From: Mesaphorura yosii
Taxonomy: Eukaryota; Arthropoda; Collembola; Poduromorpha; Tullbergiidae
DNA length: 64,000 bases
Direction of reading: 5' to 3'
NCBI GenBank assembly: GCA_009869945.1
Contig: WIXG01000362.1
Coordinates: forward strand, 1-64,000
In this document: positions 28,501 through 42,558 of the stretch, piece by piece
How the letters are laid out: each line of letters opens with the position of its first letter
Numbering within the stretch: position 1 is the stretch's first letter
Notes under the pieces: model-generated
Database searches by the model: none
Seen by the model: the letters and a program-made list of their open reading frames with translations, nothing else
What the model was told of the DNA's origin: nothing
Program-made: the position numbers and the translations under genes

Positions 28501-28997
28501 GTAATTTGCAATGTTGCGAATTGCGAATACTCAGTTCGCAGGCCAGGCAGGCTCAGAAATAGTTCGTTGATAAGCTAATTATGAGTCACCTGTTATCAAA
28601 TTATTACGGATAGGCAGGCGTTTGTATTGTTTTTATTTAAATGAGATGCAAATCAAGAATGAATGGATGACTCAACATGATGAAGGAGAACGAACAACTA
28701 ATCTTGACTTTTGTGTCTTCATTTGACTTGACTTGGTTGCTTCAGATTCAGTTTCAATCTTCGCCTTGGTTCGTTCGGTCGCCAACTACTCGAATTTTAT
28801 TCAAAGGCAATTTTAATTCGCTAAATTGACAGACCGAGTCACAAGCTCGACAAGTGCCCCTGCAATTTGCTGATGAATTTTCCAGTCGAGTTGACAGTTC
28901 TACCTTTTTATTAAATTGACTGTTGAAACGCTAAGTGGAAGGTTTCTGAAGAGATTCTGGTTGTGTTGACCTGAAAAACGAAACGAAGAACGAAAAA

Positions 28998-29220
28998 ATG
29001 GTGCTCGTTACTGTGAAAAGTTCTCGGCTCATCGAAAACGACGAGGAAAGTGAAACTTGCAAATGCAAAAATCCGTGTCGGGCTCGCAGGCGGATGCGCA
29101 CGCCGATGCGGGCGAGATTCTGGAGTGTGGATCTGGACCTGGAGAGAGATTTAAGCCTAAGCTGCTCGCGCTGCTGCTGCTCCTGCGAGAGAGAAGTCGA
29201 AGTCGAGCGAGAGTACAGCG
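28998..29220 (+). CDS. Candidate alternative first exon of PDE7 (Cys/Arg-rich)
   Basis: An ATG at 28,998 opens 223 bases ending at a good donor (GTAAGA), in phase 1 with a G. Joined to 31,818 it reads on in the PDE7 frame. It encodes 74 residues: MVLVTVKSSRL, an acidic stretch, a basic RARRRMRT segment and a cysteine cluster (SCSRCCCSCE) that might be palmitoylated. With this start the protein would be 1,496 residues. It lies 2.6 kb before the common exon, a usual layout for an alternative promoter. No TATA box is obvious. Transcript data would decide. Confidence 0.4.
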
Positions 29221-31817
29221 GTAAGACTTCCGTTTTTCAGTGATATGACAAGTTGTTTACTATTCACGACATCACGTCAGGCTGCACAGCTCAAGTTTTA
29301 TACTTTTACTACTTTTCAACTCGATTCGATTTAGATTGACTTTCCTTTTGTTGCTTTGCTTTTGCTTCTCCTGAAACTGAAAAACTTTCTCGGCTCCGGC
29401 TCAGAGATCGGGTCAAGCGATAGAAACTCAAAAACTCGAAACGAAATCCGTCTCGTCAGACACTTTTTATTCACTTTTAGCAGCCAAGATTCGATCCGGA
29501 CAGAATTTTATGCATTTCGCAGTTCGCATTTATGGGCGCGCTTTCATTGAATTCTATTCAAATTCAGCCCGTCAACGACTGAATGCATGGGGAAACTCGA
29601 GACGATGACGATGATTTTCGTCCTTGACTTGAATTTTGACCTGGGCCGGGCTCGGTCGCTTAATTTAGTGGCATAAACGGTTAATGAGTGCTGGAGGCTA
29701 GATTCATTCTATTTTAAGTCATGCTGGAATTTTAGCCTTTGCAAATTGTTCCCTTGCGAATTTCATATCGAAATCGATGATGCTTTGAAACTTTAGTCTT
29801 TAATCCGCTTTCAGCGTTAAATTACTAAAATTCGGGTCGTCGTCGCTCATCGTGTTTCTTTAAAACTCGTCCGAACACGAACACGAGATGACTGACGAGA
29901 CGACCAGTTTTTGCACTTTGGCTAAATGGCAATGGGAAGATTAAAAGGCTATTTTTATTTAAGATCTTCGCGTCTTCACGGAATTAATCCGAAAAATTAA
30001 GCAGCGCAGCGGCAATTTCCAGTCTTCGACGCGTCTTCGTGTTTCGGGCTGTGCTCAGGCTTGGGTTTCGGAAACTTTTCGCGCAGTGCAGCGCCGAGCA
30101 TCGCAATTTAGTGGATTAATTAAGCCCCATCCGATCCCATAAACATCAATTTATGGAGTTAAGAGTCTCCAGGAACTTTGCTCGTAAATCATATCGGAAA
30201 CCCTCCAAAAATGGCAGCCGGGCTCGACTCAACAAATTTTCTCGAAAACGAATAAGCTAAGCTTCGTCTTGCTGAATTTAAAGTCTTCCCCGCAAATTAA
30301 CCGCAACAGATCGGTTTTGCCTGTTCTTCTTTCTCTTTCTCACATTGAGCCAGGCATTGATTTCTTTTAGTGAGCAGTGAGCACAGTGGCAGTGGAAAAC
30401 GATAACAAAGAATCGCGCCGAGTCTGAAACTAATCCCCGGCGCTAATGGATCATAAAACAAATTAACTCTCTACACTTTCTCTTCCTTCCTTTTCCCGTC
30501 GTAGTCGTGTCGCTTTTCTAGTTGAGTTGAGTTGCGTCGTTGTCGTTGCATGATTCGAGTCACGAGCTCCTTGTTGTGTCGTGCTCCTGCCTGGAGAAAC
30601 TTCAGTTCTGTCTCTGTCGTGCTTTTGCTTTCTCCGTTCAAGCCGTAAGGTCGAAGTCCTGCTTTATTTGCGTAGCGTAGCAGGTGCAGAACCGGCTGCT
30701 GGCTTGACTGAGATTGCCTGCGAATTGTTATTCGGGCTCCAGCTTTCTCTGCTGCTTCTGTTGCTCATGATCTTCGTCTTCGTCATCTCTGCACGGTAAT
30801 AAGACAAATAACAGGTAATACAATACGGACGGCAGACGGCGACAGCAATAACGATGAAGATGATAGCCTGATGACGATGACGATGGCGATGGTGAGATAA
30901 TAACGATAATGAAGACGAGGCGAGGCACAGTCGGCAGTTGGTTGGATGGCAGTTTCAGTTTATTGTGTGAGATCTACCGAGACTTTTGCACACAGGGAAA
31001 GAAGTTTCGAATTTCGAACGGCGAATCTTGAGGCTTGTTTTCTGTTCTCTGCCAGGTGAAATAAGATTTCCCGAAGACGAGGACGGATACGACGTCTTCG
31101 CTGAGCCTGAAATTAATTCGCAATTCGCAGACTCACTCTCACGCTGAAAATATCGTCTTTCTCGTCTGTGTTCGGGCTCGGATTCACCCTCGCTTTCGCA
31201 GTTTGTTGAAGTGTGCTTGTCGACAAAATACGCGTGCAAAATCCCAAGTACGAGTTTTAATTCAGGAAATACGAAAGTCGACTCGACGACTCTTCTTTCT
31301 CTTTTTATTTATAAAACTTGCATAAATCAGATTTCATATTCGCATTTCCCACGCCAAACGAGCCGGAGCAGAGTCGAGCGACTCGAGTGTCAAGTGTCGT
31401 CGAACGAATCAAAAGCATCAGAGAAATGCATGAAAGATGAGAGACTCGTTTTCTTTTCTGGTTTTCATAATGCAACTCAAACGCAACCGGATTTCTAGTA
31501 AAATGTAAAAGTGAAGTGCTTCTGCGGCTCTTCGTCTTGGTTAATATTCCAAATTCGTCCTGACATGAAGACTTGAGAATAAGTGCCCACAGCAGCCAAA
31601 GCCAAAGCCAAAGAATAAATAAATTGATAGGCTGGGCTCTTGAATCTTGTTGACTTGGGTAGGTATTGTATCCGAAATGTAAATAACATCCTTCTTTGCT
31701 CCTTTGCTCCACTCTACCGTGTCCTTCAATACAAAAATAATCCACTGCAGGCATGCGCCCAGGATGCCAGAATTCAAGTGCTCAACGTTCTAATAAGCTC
31801 ACTTTTTTTGTCTACAG

Positions 31818-34800
31818 GTCCAAAAATCCGCAGCGTTGAGGCAGAGGCAGAGATGGAGGAGAAATCCGCCGCGCCCGCGCTTTCGACGTTGGCATCGCTG
31901 AGCACGGCCGACAGCCTGCTGCTCGACTCGCTGGACTGTCGCTCGAACCGTCCGCTCCACGCCGGTCCGTTCCTGACGGTGCAGCGCCGAAGGAGGCGCC
32001 GCAAGTACGTGCGGACGTACCTGTTCAAGGACCCCACGCTCATCGACGACCTGTCCTCGTACCAAACCAACTTTGTGCTCGAACGCATCAACAACTGGCA
32101 GTTCAACGCGTTCATTCTCGACAATGTGACGGGTGGTAAGTTCCAAACACCAAAAACACCTGTGCGAAAAAGCAAAGCAGCCTGATCTGTTTATGTTGTG
32201 CGTGGTGGTGGCCTTGGCCGGCGAGTTTTGCTTGCTTTGCTTTATTTTGGTCGTAAATAGTAAACAAATCTCTTCATCACAACGCATGAAGCATAGATAA
32301 AGAAGTAACGATGATGATAATGATAATGCCAATTATGCAATTGTGCCTCGTACGAAAACAAAGCGAGCGCTGCCGCTGTGGCTACGGCGCAGTAGACTTC
32401 CAGAATTTGCAATGATTGGCAAATGCCAAACAAGTGTTTATTATCATAATTAATAATTCACTGTTTTGCAGCAATTCGATAATTAATGTTAATGAATTCA
32501 ATTAAACCTGGCAAAATTCGGTGTCGGTGTCGATGCCTCCGGCGAGAAGAGAATGCAATTTGCACGAGGACGTTAATTTAATTTTTGCGAAGTGTGAATT
32601 TACTTTGGCAAGTGTAGTTATCTAGCGAATAAGCCATGCATATGCGAATTTATGTTATAGGGAGGAGACAACTGATTATTATGCAAATGCAAATATTTCG
32701 CAAAAATCCTACAGAGCAACTAAGAGCTGGAGACTGAGCTTTGTTTTACGTACAATGCAGGCAGCAGGCATTAGCTATTTAGCGTTTTGTTGTCTGCCTT
32801 TGATTATGAAACGAAACATTTCCAGCAGATTTTAATTTATAATCTCATTCTCAATGCTACATGGCACATGGCTCGGTTGAGTGTGTCCAGCTGTTGTTAT
32901 TTTCCCAGCCTATGCCTGCCTGGAATTTGCATGAGTTTTGTGGCTCACACGCGGAATTATGTGAAATTAACTCAATATAATGGGCTCTCCATTAATTAAC
33001 GTGGAATTACTCCCGGAAGCTGGGTTCCAAGCTCAAAACTAAAACTTCGGCTTAGTCAGCGTAGTGCTAAAAATTCGAATCAAAATTCGAGCGAGCACGA
33101 GCAGAGACTTCTTATCAGAGAATTCCAAATCACACAAAGGCAAAGGCCATGAAACCACCGAAGCGCGAAATTAATGTTTTACTGCGAATACTACGAAATT
33201 ATGCCACACCACGCCACGCCACAGGCAGAGAAGTCAGAGAAATGTGTTTATTTGTATTCCAATGGCTTAATTTGAGGAAAAATTGCTCAAGTGTGCGAAA
33301 TAAAATCGACACCAGCATTTCCAGTGCAAGTAGCAAGCGCAACGAATTCCTGAAGCAGAATTCTATTTACTATGTGCTCGGAATTTGAGTTTTCCATTCC
33401 GAAAAAGTGTAAATTGGATTTCGCATTTCGCAGCGCTGCGAGGCGAAAGAATGCAAATTTACTTAATTTGGTGGTCCAGTTTCTAATTTTCGCGGTTTTT
33501 GTGGTTTGATTTTGCAGGCCGTCCACTCCCCAACTTATGTGTTCATCTCTTCAAATCGTACGGACTCTTTGACCACTTCAAACTGGATCCGGTCATAATT
33601 TGGAAATTATTTTGTAAGTAACTCGGTTCCAGAAATCTGTGCGTTACGCGTAAATTCGGGTATTCGGAGTTGCGTTGCGTTGTCAAAGCCGATTGACGAA
33701 TTTCGGGTTTTAATGGAAAAATGCAGAGCAGACGAGTCGCTTTCACATTCCCAAAGGACCGACTCAATTAGAAATCTGCCAGGAAGAAGAAGTGGAAGTA
33801 GAAGGAGAAACAGAAAAGAAAGAGAAAGAAGACTCGATCAGCAGCACCAGTCAGCAGACTTTGACAAGAGAAAGAAATTGAAACCAAAACCCAAGCCAAG
33901 CAGACAGACAGACACAAATTAAATTGCTTGCTTTTATTCTCCAGTCGTAGTCGTCTACCGTCGTTGAAGATTACGTTCTGTTTTCTTTTCCTGTACTTTT
34001 CGATCACGATCACGAACTTACTTGCAGCGTTGCAGCACACTGGGGTTAAATGCTTGCGTCTTAAATCCCAGAGAGACGGTCGGTGATTGAGGATTTGAGT
34101 CTCTGCCTGCCTGCCTGGAATGAATGAATGAGGAACTTTGCTTGCTGGTTGCTTGCGCTGCGTTTCGATGCGATGCGGGCTCGATCGATGATATTAAATA
34201 TTGCCATTCCCATTTCCATTGCGCTGCGGTCGCGGTTTCGATGGAAGTTCAAGATTTATCCGCCGAGTTCCAAGCACGGCGACGGCTCCTCCATTCATTC
34301 ACTCCTCGTAGGTAGGCAGGCAGTTCACCGTCTGTTTACATTACCGCACACGGTAAATCGGTAAACAAGCAGGCCAGGCAGACGCCAGACTCGGTGTAGA
34401 GTGACAAATGATGGTGACGGTAGCAGACACGTGGAGGCTAAAATCCAGTCCACTACCCGTCGTGTGTCATGTCACGTTACAATTTACAAGATGAATAACT
34501 CAAATAAATGTCTGATGTTCTATTACGGACTGATGGATGAAGTTTTAATACGCTTAATTTGAATTTCTCACCGTGATTTGACATGATTTATGCGAATATG
34601 AACCATTGCATTGACGCGTTTGAATTACGCGCCACGAGTCGTAGCAAGGATGAATTAATCAAGGATCTTATTTTCTCCCGCAGCTATAATCGAAGACGGG
34701 TACCACTGGCGGAATCCGTACCACAACGCCGTGCACGCCGCCGACGTGACGCAGGCGATGCACTGCTTTCTCCAGGAAAAGTTTATCCTCCAGAAACTCA

Positions 34801-37800
34801 CACCGCTGGAAATCTTCTCAGCGATCGTTGCCGCCGTGACCCACGACCTCGACCATCCCGGAGTGAATCAGCCGTTCCTCGTCGCCACGTCCAATCACCT
34901 GGCCTCCTTGTACAAGGTAGGACCGACGCCGACGAAGCACTCGTTAATTTACGCGTGGCACACGTATTTCGTGTCTCGCATCAATTTCGCGTAGAGGAAA
35001 GCCGAAACGGCCGAATGACGTAAACGATTAAATTAGTAAATTTCATAGTCTCAACTTGCATGTAAAATTCATTATGGTTCATTGCCTCCTTCCTTTCCTT
35101 TCCTTGGCCATCCGTGTTCCAGTTTTATTTTTACTTCACCTTTACCTTACACAAGTTTACTTTCTCCGCCCGCCCGTGCTCGCTCTGCTCGTAATTCGTA
35201 CTCATGTCTAATAACAATAATTATTCAAAAGTTGGTCGAAGCGACGAGGCAAGTCAAGTCAAGACGGGCAAAAGTGTAATTGACGTAAAAGGTCGACCTG
35301 GACGCGTCGACGGGCGCTATTTTAATGCCCGTGCCTTGCCGTAGCCGTATGTGGGCCAAGCCAAGCCAGGCGTGCCGCGTGCGTGCGTGACACGCTGCAC
35401 TTCACCTTTTCCCTGCAAACAGCAAAAAGAAAGCAAATTACGTCATCAGATCGCTTTCAGTGATAACGAGCAGCAAATGGATGTTAATAAAGATTAGGCG
35501 AGTCGACTGGCGAGAGAAGAATTAGAGAATCGATGACTTTTGCCCGTTCTCGCTTGGCACTCAGGATTTGGACTAGGGCGAATTTCGGACAAAATCTAAG
35601 GAGAGGACTCAGGATTTCGCGATTCACGAAAAAGTAGTGGCAGAGTTTCGAATTTTGCAGAAGTTTTGCCTCTTTTGTATTGTTCGGATACTTTGATACA
35701 GATTGCCATTCGCTGTTCAGTATTTATCTTCAGTTGGAGTTCTGCTTATTATTATTATGATAATGGCCCAGTTCCTCTTCCTCATTCCTCTGTATCAGAT
35801 TTTTGGCCTGTCTGCCGTGCCGCCGAGCGTAACGGTAACGAGGAGAGAGCGAGGACCTTTCCACCTGCACGTGGCATGCCTGGCGTGCTGCGTGGAGGCC
35901 GATGACGTAATTCGGTATAGCCAAAAACTAGTAACAAAAACTCGAACAACTTGAATGAACTGAACTGCTTAATGCCAGTTGCCAGTGCGTAATGCGAGTA
36001 GCTTTATACATAGAAATAGAGCCCAACCCGAACTTTTGGGTACTGGCTGCGTCGTGCGTGAGCGCCAGCGTGCCTCGACCTCGTGCGTTTCTCGTCTCAC
36101 GTCTTCGTCTTTTGTATAACTTGTCCAAGTCCCTTGCTTTATCCATTGTCATATTCCAAAAATGAAACGAAACCTGAACGCATCTTTGGGCTGGCATAGG
36201 CATGATTTTATGAATTAATCAGCTTATGATTTGGGACGCGGACGACGAACCGCGAAAGTTTTGAGCTCCATTCAAACTCAAACGTCAGGCAGGCACGCGC
36301 CTGCCAGCCGCCAGGCTCTAAGTTTCTTCAATTAAAATTTTCATGGAATTTTCCAAACAAGGTTAAACAAGTACGTACGAGTACAATGCAGGAAAATGTT
36401 GACGAAATTCGATATATTGAAACACGATACTCGATTTTGAATACTTCAAAACTCAACTTCAACTCAAAACTGAGCGGGATATTCAAAATTTAGCGGCGCA
36501 ATAAGGAAAATATTTTTGTTTTGCTCACAGAATTCTTCCGTGCTGGAGAATCACCACTGGCGATCTGCGATGGGGTGCCTGAACGAAAGTGGCGTGTCAG
36601 ACATTCTCGGACCGGAGGTCGTGGCTCAGGTCGAGACGCAAATCAAAGAGCTAGTCCTCGCCACGGACATCACGAGACAGCCAGATTTCCTTGCGCAGCT
36701 TCGGGTAAGAAAACGCAAAACACAATTAAATTAATGGTCGTTGCTCGAGCAATCCTTCCACAAGAACTGTACTGTCATTTTCTCGTTTCATTTTTCGTTC
36801 CAGGATCATTTGGAGCACGACACTCTGGACATGAATTCGCCCGACATTCGCCAGTTTGTCCTACAGATTGCTTTAAAATGCGCAGGTAAGCAATTTTGGA
36901 ATTTTTTACTTTTCTGAGCCTTCTCAGGCTTCAGGCGACAATTTAAGAAATGTGAAATGTGATCTTCACACATCGTGGTCGTATTTCTCGATTCGTTTCT
37001 GACGCTGCGCTGACAGACATTTCAAATCCCGTCCGCCCGTGGGAAATCTCAAGAAAATGGAGTATCAAAGTCTGCGAGGAATTCTTTCGTCAAGGAGATT
37101 ATGAACGACAGCTCAGCCTGCCTGTGACACCATCCTTCGACAGATACACGTCCTCAGTGCCCAAGATCCAAATCGGTAAGCGCGTCTCCGCCTATTTTTA
37201 ATCCTTTTCGCGTACTGTGCCGTGCCGCATCTTTTCCGTAATGCGAATGCGAAGATTGTGGACAATTTCGCGCTTCGCCGAAGCCGAGCGCGCGACTTTC
37301 TTTTTTATGTTTATTGTCCAGCAGGGCTTCATTCATCCAATTCTTTTTATTGCCTTTGCGTTGTGTTCACCGTTCAATTTAATAATCTCGTCATTATTTT
37401 CCTGAATGAAGCTGACGCTTTGAAGCTTTGATCACTTCATCTTTCTTTTCTTTCTCCGGACTGCTAAATCCCATTGCCATTGTGGTCATGTTCATGCTTC
37501 TGCTCTGCTCGGACAAATAACTTAATTAAATACAATGGAGCGTGTCCGGCGTGTTCGTGTTGTATGCTCGATTAAGATGTTTTGTGACGGTGATCGACGA
37601 TGGAAGAGCAGAGTATAAAAGAGAGAAATGATCACAACTAATCACTAATGCGAGTCATTTCGCCGATCCCAACGGCCTTTTGTCCAATTCCAATAAATTC
37701 GACTTCGAATTTCGTGCGAATTTTCTCTTTGATCAGTGAAATGAATTCATTTGACTTGGGCGTATTGCGTATTTGCGCCCAGACGCCAGAATCCGTACGA

Positions 37801-40800
37801 GACAAATCACCATGGAATATTTCCAGGTGATGCTTTCATGCTTTTGTAGAGAATTAATTGAGAGGGCGCCAAGCAACGACGACGACGAACTCGGCTCATT
37901 AATTCCTTCCACTTCACTTGGCATTGGCCAAGCACAAAATAGGAAATTCTGATTACTTGACGTTTTAGCAGCTATTTTTGCGGGCTAGTTTGGGCTGCGT
38001 TGTTTATTTGCTCGCTCGCCCAGAAAAGGATCAAAGCGATTTTGCGTATTTGCGTCGAGTTCCGTCCTGGCCGCCGGTCGGACATTGCCAGCATTAATGA
38101 GCACTCAGTCCTCTTAATTAATGACTTCTTCAACTTACATTTCTTGCATTGCAGGATTTTTCAACTTTATCGTCGAGCCTCTCTTTTTCGAGTGGCACCG
38201 AATGATGGGCACTGCGCTCGCTCAGGACATGATGGACAATCTGAGTGCAAACAAATCAAACTGGGAACGGCTCAAAGTCGAAGAAACGGCGCCACATCCG
38301 GCTGGCGAGAGCGCACAGAGGGAAATCATCGAAATCCCGCAGCATTTGCTCGTGGATGAAGACACGATAAACCTGAACGCGGACATCATCGCGGCTCGCA
38401 AGGCTTTCGACGGAGAAACGGCTCAACAGCAGGCTGGCGTCGGCGTGGCGATGGCGGCAGCGTCGGCGGAGGTCGCGGCTGCAGGAGGCGAGCTTCACCG
38501 CTCTGTCAGGTTCGACACGACAATCACAACGGCTTCCGACTCGGAGAATAGCGAGGGCGACGAGGCGAGCACGGTCTCGAACGCCCTGGACAGGGACTTC
38601 CTTGTGCCACGCCCCGACGGGCGACGTCATTCGATAGCTACAGGGTTGATGGGCTCCAACATCCAAATTCCGGCTCAGTTTCTCTCTCAGGCGATGGCGC
38701 TGCGGTCGCCCACGCACCACGCGCACGGAGGCAGTTCGCGTGACCTCGGCGTCGGCGCATCCGGGGCCGGCGATAGCGGCGGTGGTGATGTCAGCCCGTC
38801 CGTGAGGATGGTCGGCCGAACTGTGATGAGGCGCGAAAGCCTGCCGCTGCCAGGCGCGTTAGGTCCAGGCGGCAAGACGCTCTCCACAAAGACGATTCTG
38901 CACCTGCAAAAGATTAGCGGGGGAAGTGGCAGCAAGCGCAGAGGTTCAGGCGCAGGTGAGGCAGGGACAGGAAGTGACACGGATTCCGAGTCGCAGTCGC
39001 TCTCGCCAATGGGCGTCGCCGGTGAAACTGGTGAATTCGGTTCGCATCACGTTTCCAGTGCTCCAATTCCAGTTTCTCCAGGCAGACTAGCCGAGCGCAG
39101 CTCTTGTTCCAGTTCCACGACAGACGAAATCCTAGACTTTACGTACAGTCTTCCAGAGACCACCGTGGGAGGTCGATCTTCCGGAAGCCCTTCGAGAAGA
39201 CTGCTTCATGAGACGACTGACTTTGACGAGCTTTGTCCCGGCACGAGCATTCTTTCCATGAGCCCGAGTGTGACACAGCTTCAATTGCAGCATGGAATCG
39301 CGGCTGATCTGGAAGAGCAGCGCCGGCATCTGATTCGACAACAGACTTGTCCCGTCGTGAGCCTGAATGCGGACGGCAGCTTTAATCGACCACGGTTCCT
39401 GTCGGCGGCGGCGGCGATCAGTCCAACGACGGCAGCGACGTCTTCGATCATTTCGCAGCGAATGAAAAACAGAAGCCCCGAATCGGGCGGCGGTGGGGAA
39501 GGGCCGCCGCAGGGCGAGGGCCAGGGCCATATTCCAGGCAGGGTCAGTGGCGCGAGTAGTTCGGAGGCACTGCTGTGTTGTGAAGTGATTTCCGAGGAGG
39601 GTGACAGGCAGAGTTCGAGCGGGAGCAGCAGTCGAGATGGGAGTCACGAGGCAAGCCCGCTAGAAATATTTGTGCAGCAATTCCCGCCAGGGTCCGATGA
39701 CAATGACGGAGAGGCCCCGCGTAGGGAAAGTGGCGACACGAGCAGTGATCGCGATCTGCTCTCCAGCTTAACGAACATTAGCAGTTGGCCAAAATCCGCG
39801 TCCGCGGGAACGACGGCGACGGGCACGCGAAATCCGTCGAGTTACTCATCTCCAGACAGCAGCAGCGCGAGTGCGACGAGGCTCTCGCTTGACGAGAGTT
39901 CGGCAGCAGCGCCACCGTCACCGTCAAAGAAATGCAAATCTCAATCAACATCAACGTCAACTCAAGGCGGCTGCACGGAAGCAGGGCACTGCGGGCGCGA
40001 GCCCGAACCCGAAGAATGCAGCAGCAGCTCAAAAGCTCATCAGCAACAGGAAATTGATCCAAGACAACAAAAGACACCGACGACGAAGGAGACGGAGGAA
40101 TCTGACAAATCCAATAATACTCAACGAGATCATATCAAAATGGCTGCTCTAGCATCAAGTACGACGTCAACTGCGAGTAATAAGAAACCTTTAATTACTT
40201 CAAGCACCACGCCGCCCCGCCACGTCTCCACGCAAACTTACGATAATGATGCTCAAGAAGAACAAAACCCGTCTCAACAAACGTCTCCGAAGAAGAAACT
40301 GGACCCCGATTTGAATAAAGTCCCATCGTCATCGTGCTCGTCAGTGTCACCTTCCTCAAGCGCCAGCGCTCAAGCTCGTCTCGCGACGATCCTCATGTGG
40401 CGGAACAACAGGCTTTGGAGGAGCCTCACGGAAGAGGAGGCGGATGAGAATAACTTTGCAGTGCTCTCAAGCCTGGAACTTCAAAGGAGAATGTACGAAA
40501 AACAACTTTTGCCCGAATACTGCACGGAGCGATGGGATCTTCGGTTTTCTCAACAACTCCACGCACAAGTAAGTTATTCTTTTGCACAGATACGATACGC
40601 TTTTCATGCATGCATGATAATAATAGAAAATTAATTTCTTACTTACGTACTTACGATATTCTGAACTGATCTTCTTGAATCTGAGTTCTGAGATAATGAT
40701 GGAAAGAATTTCGAAAGTTATCAAAGTTTAGACTCAGCATAGAGAAGAAAGTGAACGATGAGAATGTTGAACTTTCATGTCTGAACGTGAACGCGGAGGA

Positions 40801-42558
40801 AAGCACGCAAAATTTCTCTTCGCGAACGAGCGTTTTCCCGTTTCCCTGCTTTTCCTTCCTTTTTTTGCAGCAGCGCCTGAGGGCAACTTGTATTGTAATA
40901 ACAAATTCGAGAAGCAAACGAAACGACGCGGGCCGCAAGCAAAAGCAAATAATTTCCGAGAAGCAGAACAAGTAAATAGTTGAACAATGCGCAATGTTTT
41001 CTTTCTTGTATCTTGGCCAATTAAGGACAGGCGTAGGCCTGCGTAGGCATTGTTAGAAGTTAGAAATCCTGGACAAAGAAAAACCTGCTGGAATTGTTCA
41101 AAACAGGCTTAATTGTTAATTAAAATACTAAATTACGTTTCACGTTTACGTGCCTTGCCTACAGCTATTTTTAGTGTAATTTGAATCTGCGCTGCGCCTT
41201 GTTTTTGGATCAATTAACAGCCCTGTGTTGCTGTATTTTGTGTCCTGCAGGGCGTTGTTGGTGGCCGTCTCCAAATTCGGCGCGGATCCGCTCCAACGAC
41301 GACCCCGCTGCCTTCCGGCTGTCGCGGCGCGCAGGATCGACGCTCGGACCCGACGCAGTACCACTCGAGCTCCTGCCTGACGACCTGCCAGAACAATCTG
41401 AACAACACGTTGGGTCTTCCGCACGCTTTTCACGCTCACGCCCACGACACACTCCTCTGTAGCTGTAATTACCCGGTTGGGGCACAGTTGGGGGGAGGCG
41501 GTAGTGGTGGTGGCAGCAACAAGAATCAAGCTCGGAGAGGCTCAATTCCCCTGGAACTCCTCAAACAAAGTAAGTCCAAGTCCGAAAGTGTTCCGTTCGA
41601 GGCAAGGCAAGGCAGAGTCCCGTTTTCCCATTTCTTTCATCTGCACCGCAGTTTAGGCAGAGTTTAATGTGTTCTATTTAAATTTAAGTAAACATTGAAT
41701 ATATTTCCAGGAAGGTCTTTGATGTTTAAGTAGACCAAACTAACACTTTGTGTTTCCTTTCCTTGGCTTGGTTTGACATCATTCACTCATTTCGTTTCAT
41801 TTTCTCTCCACAGCAAACTTGCGTCCAGGCCCTTCCAACAAGAAGCCATCGAATTTGGCAGCAAAAACTGTGCGACGAGGTTCACTGCCTTGTGAGTCGG
41901 CGGCTCCTAATTTAGGTAAAAGCACTCATAAACGGCAAATCCAAGGCTCGTAAACCGAGGGAACGTAGACGTAAATGAATTCTTAATTTTATTGACCATC
42001 TCCTCTTCACTTCTCTGCAGAATCAACGTACGCTTATAAATGGCTTCATGTGTTCCCGTACAACGACGACGAGGAGAAGAACGCGGCCTCCCTGAAAAGA
42101 CGAAGCTCTGGTGGTCCAGAAATATTTGCGGCAGCTCAGCGGAAAGCCTGCTCTTCTGCCGCCTGCAGCACTTCCGCCGCCAACGAAGCCTCGGCCTGGC
42201 GAACGCAAGTTCTAATTGAGCATTTTGATGTTCCTGACTGCACTGCGTCTTCGTCATCGACCGCGACCTCCCAAACCGCCACCTACTGGCAAGGTCCAAG
42301 ACGGGGTTCGCTTCCTGTCGACGTGTACCGGTCGTCGGGTGGTTCTTGCTCGAGCGAGTCAGAGTCATCGGGTAAGAATATCGAGTAAGCAGACGGCTAT
42401 TTTTATCTTGCATGCATTATAAACGTATCATTTGATTTGATACTCTGGTTGTTTTGTCCAGTTTTTGTTGCAATGCTTGAAAATCCTGCTCATTGAGAAT
42501 CTGACGTTGCTTTAATGGAACTTTATTTTATTTCGCAGGCGATGCAAGTGACACATAG
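31818..42558 (+). CDS. PDE7: cAMP-type cyclic nucleotide phosphodiesterase, PDE7 family, with very long C-terminal tail
   Basis: Eleven exons join in frame: 31,818-32,135, 33,518-33,613, 34,684-34,916, 36,531-36,704, 36,804-36,885, 37,017-37,175, 38,155-40,568, 41,251-41,569, 41,814-41,915, 42,021-42,371 and 42,539-42,558 (TAG). The fold and wording match PDE7, which hydrolyses cAMP in the cytosol. Numbering from the start at 8062 (1,482 residues), the catalytic core spans about 165-455. It holds HNAVHAAD (proton-donor His212, metal His216), THDLDHPG (His252, Asp253), the late metal Asp362 and the invariant Gln413 in IQIGFFNF. All key residues are present. PDE8 fits less well. Human PDE7A has about 480 residues; here some 1,000 more follow, rich in Ser, Gly and Ala and mostly in one 2.4-kb exon. 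The tail has nine R-R-x-S sites. Every internal splice after exon 3 is in agreement with homology or phase; tail exons rest on phase alone. Confidence 0.92.
37614..37621 (+). promoter_or_regulatory. TATA-like box inside a PDE7 intron (TATAAAAG)
   Basis: A perfect TATAAAAG lies in the 979-base intron just before the giant tail exon. An ATG at 38,121 is in frame with that exon. An internal promoter could thus give a short product made mainly of the tail. There is no other support, and the match may be chance. Confidence 0.2.

Noticed and set aside
38256-38726. Open frames on the minus strand and in other plus frames across the PDE7 tail exon
   Set aside because: They lie within the 2.4-kb exon that is continuous with the catalytic domain and have no domain of their own.
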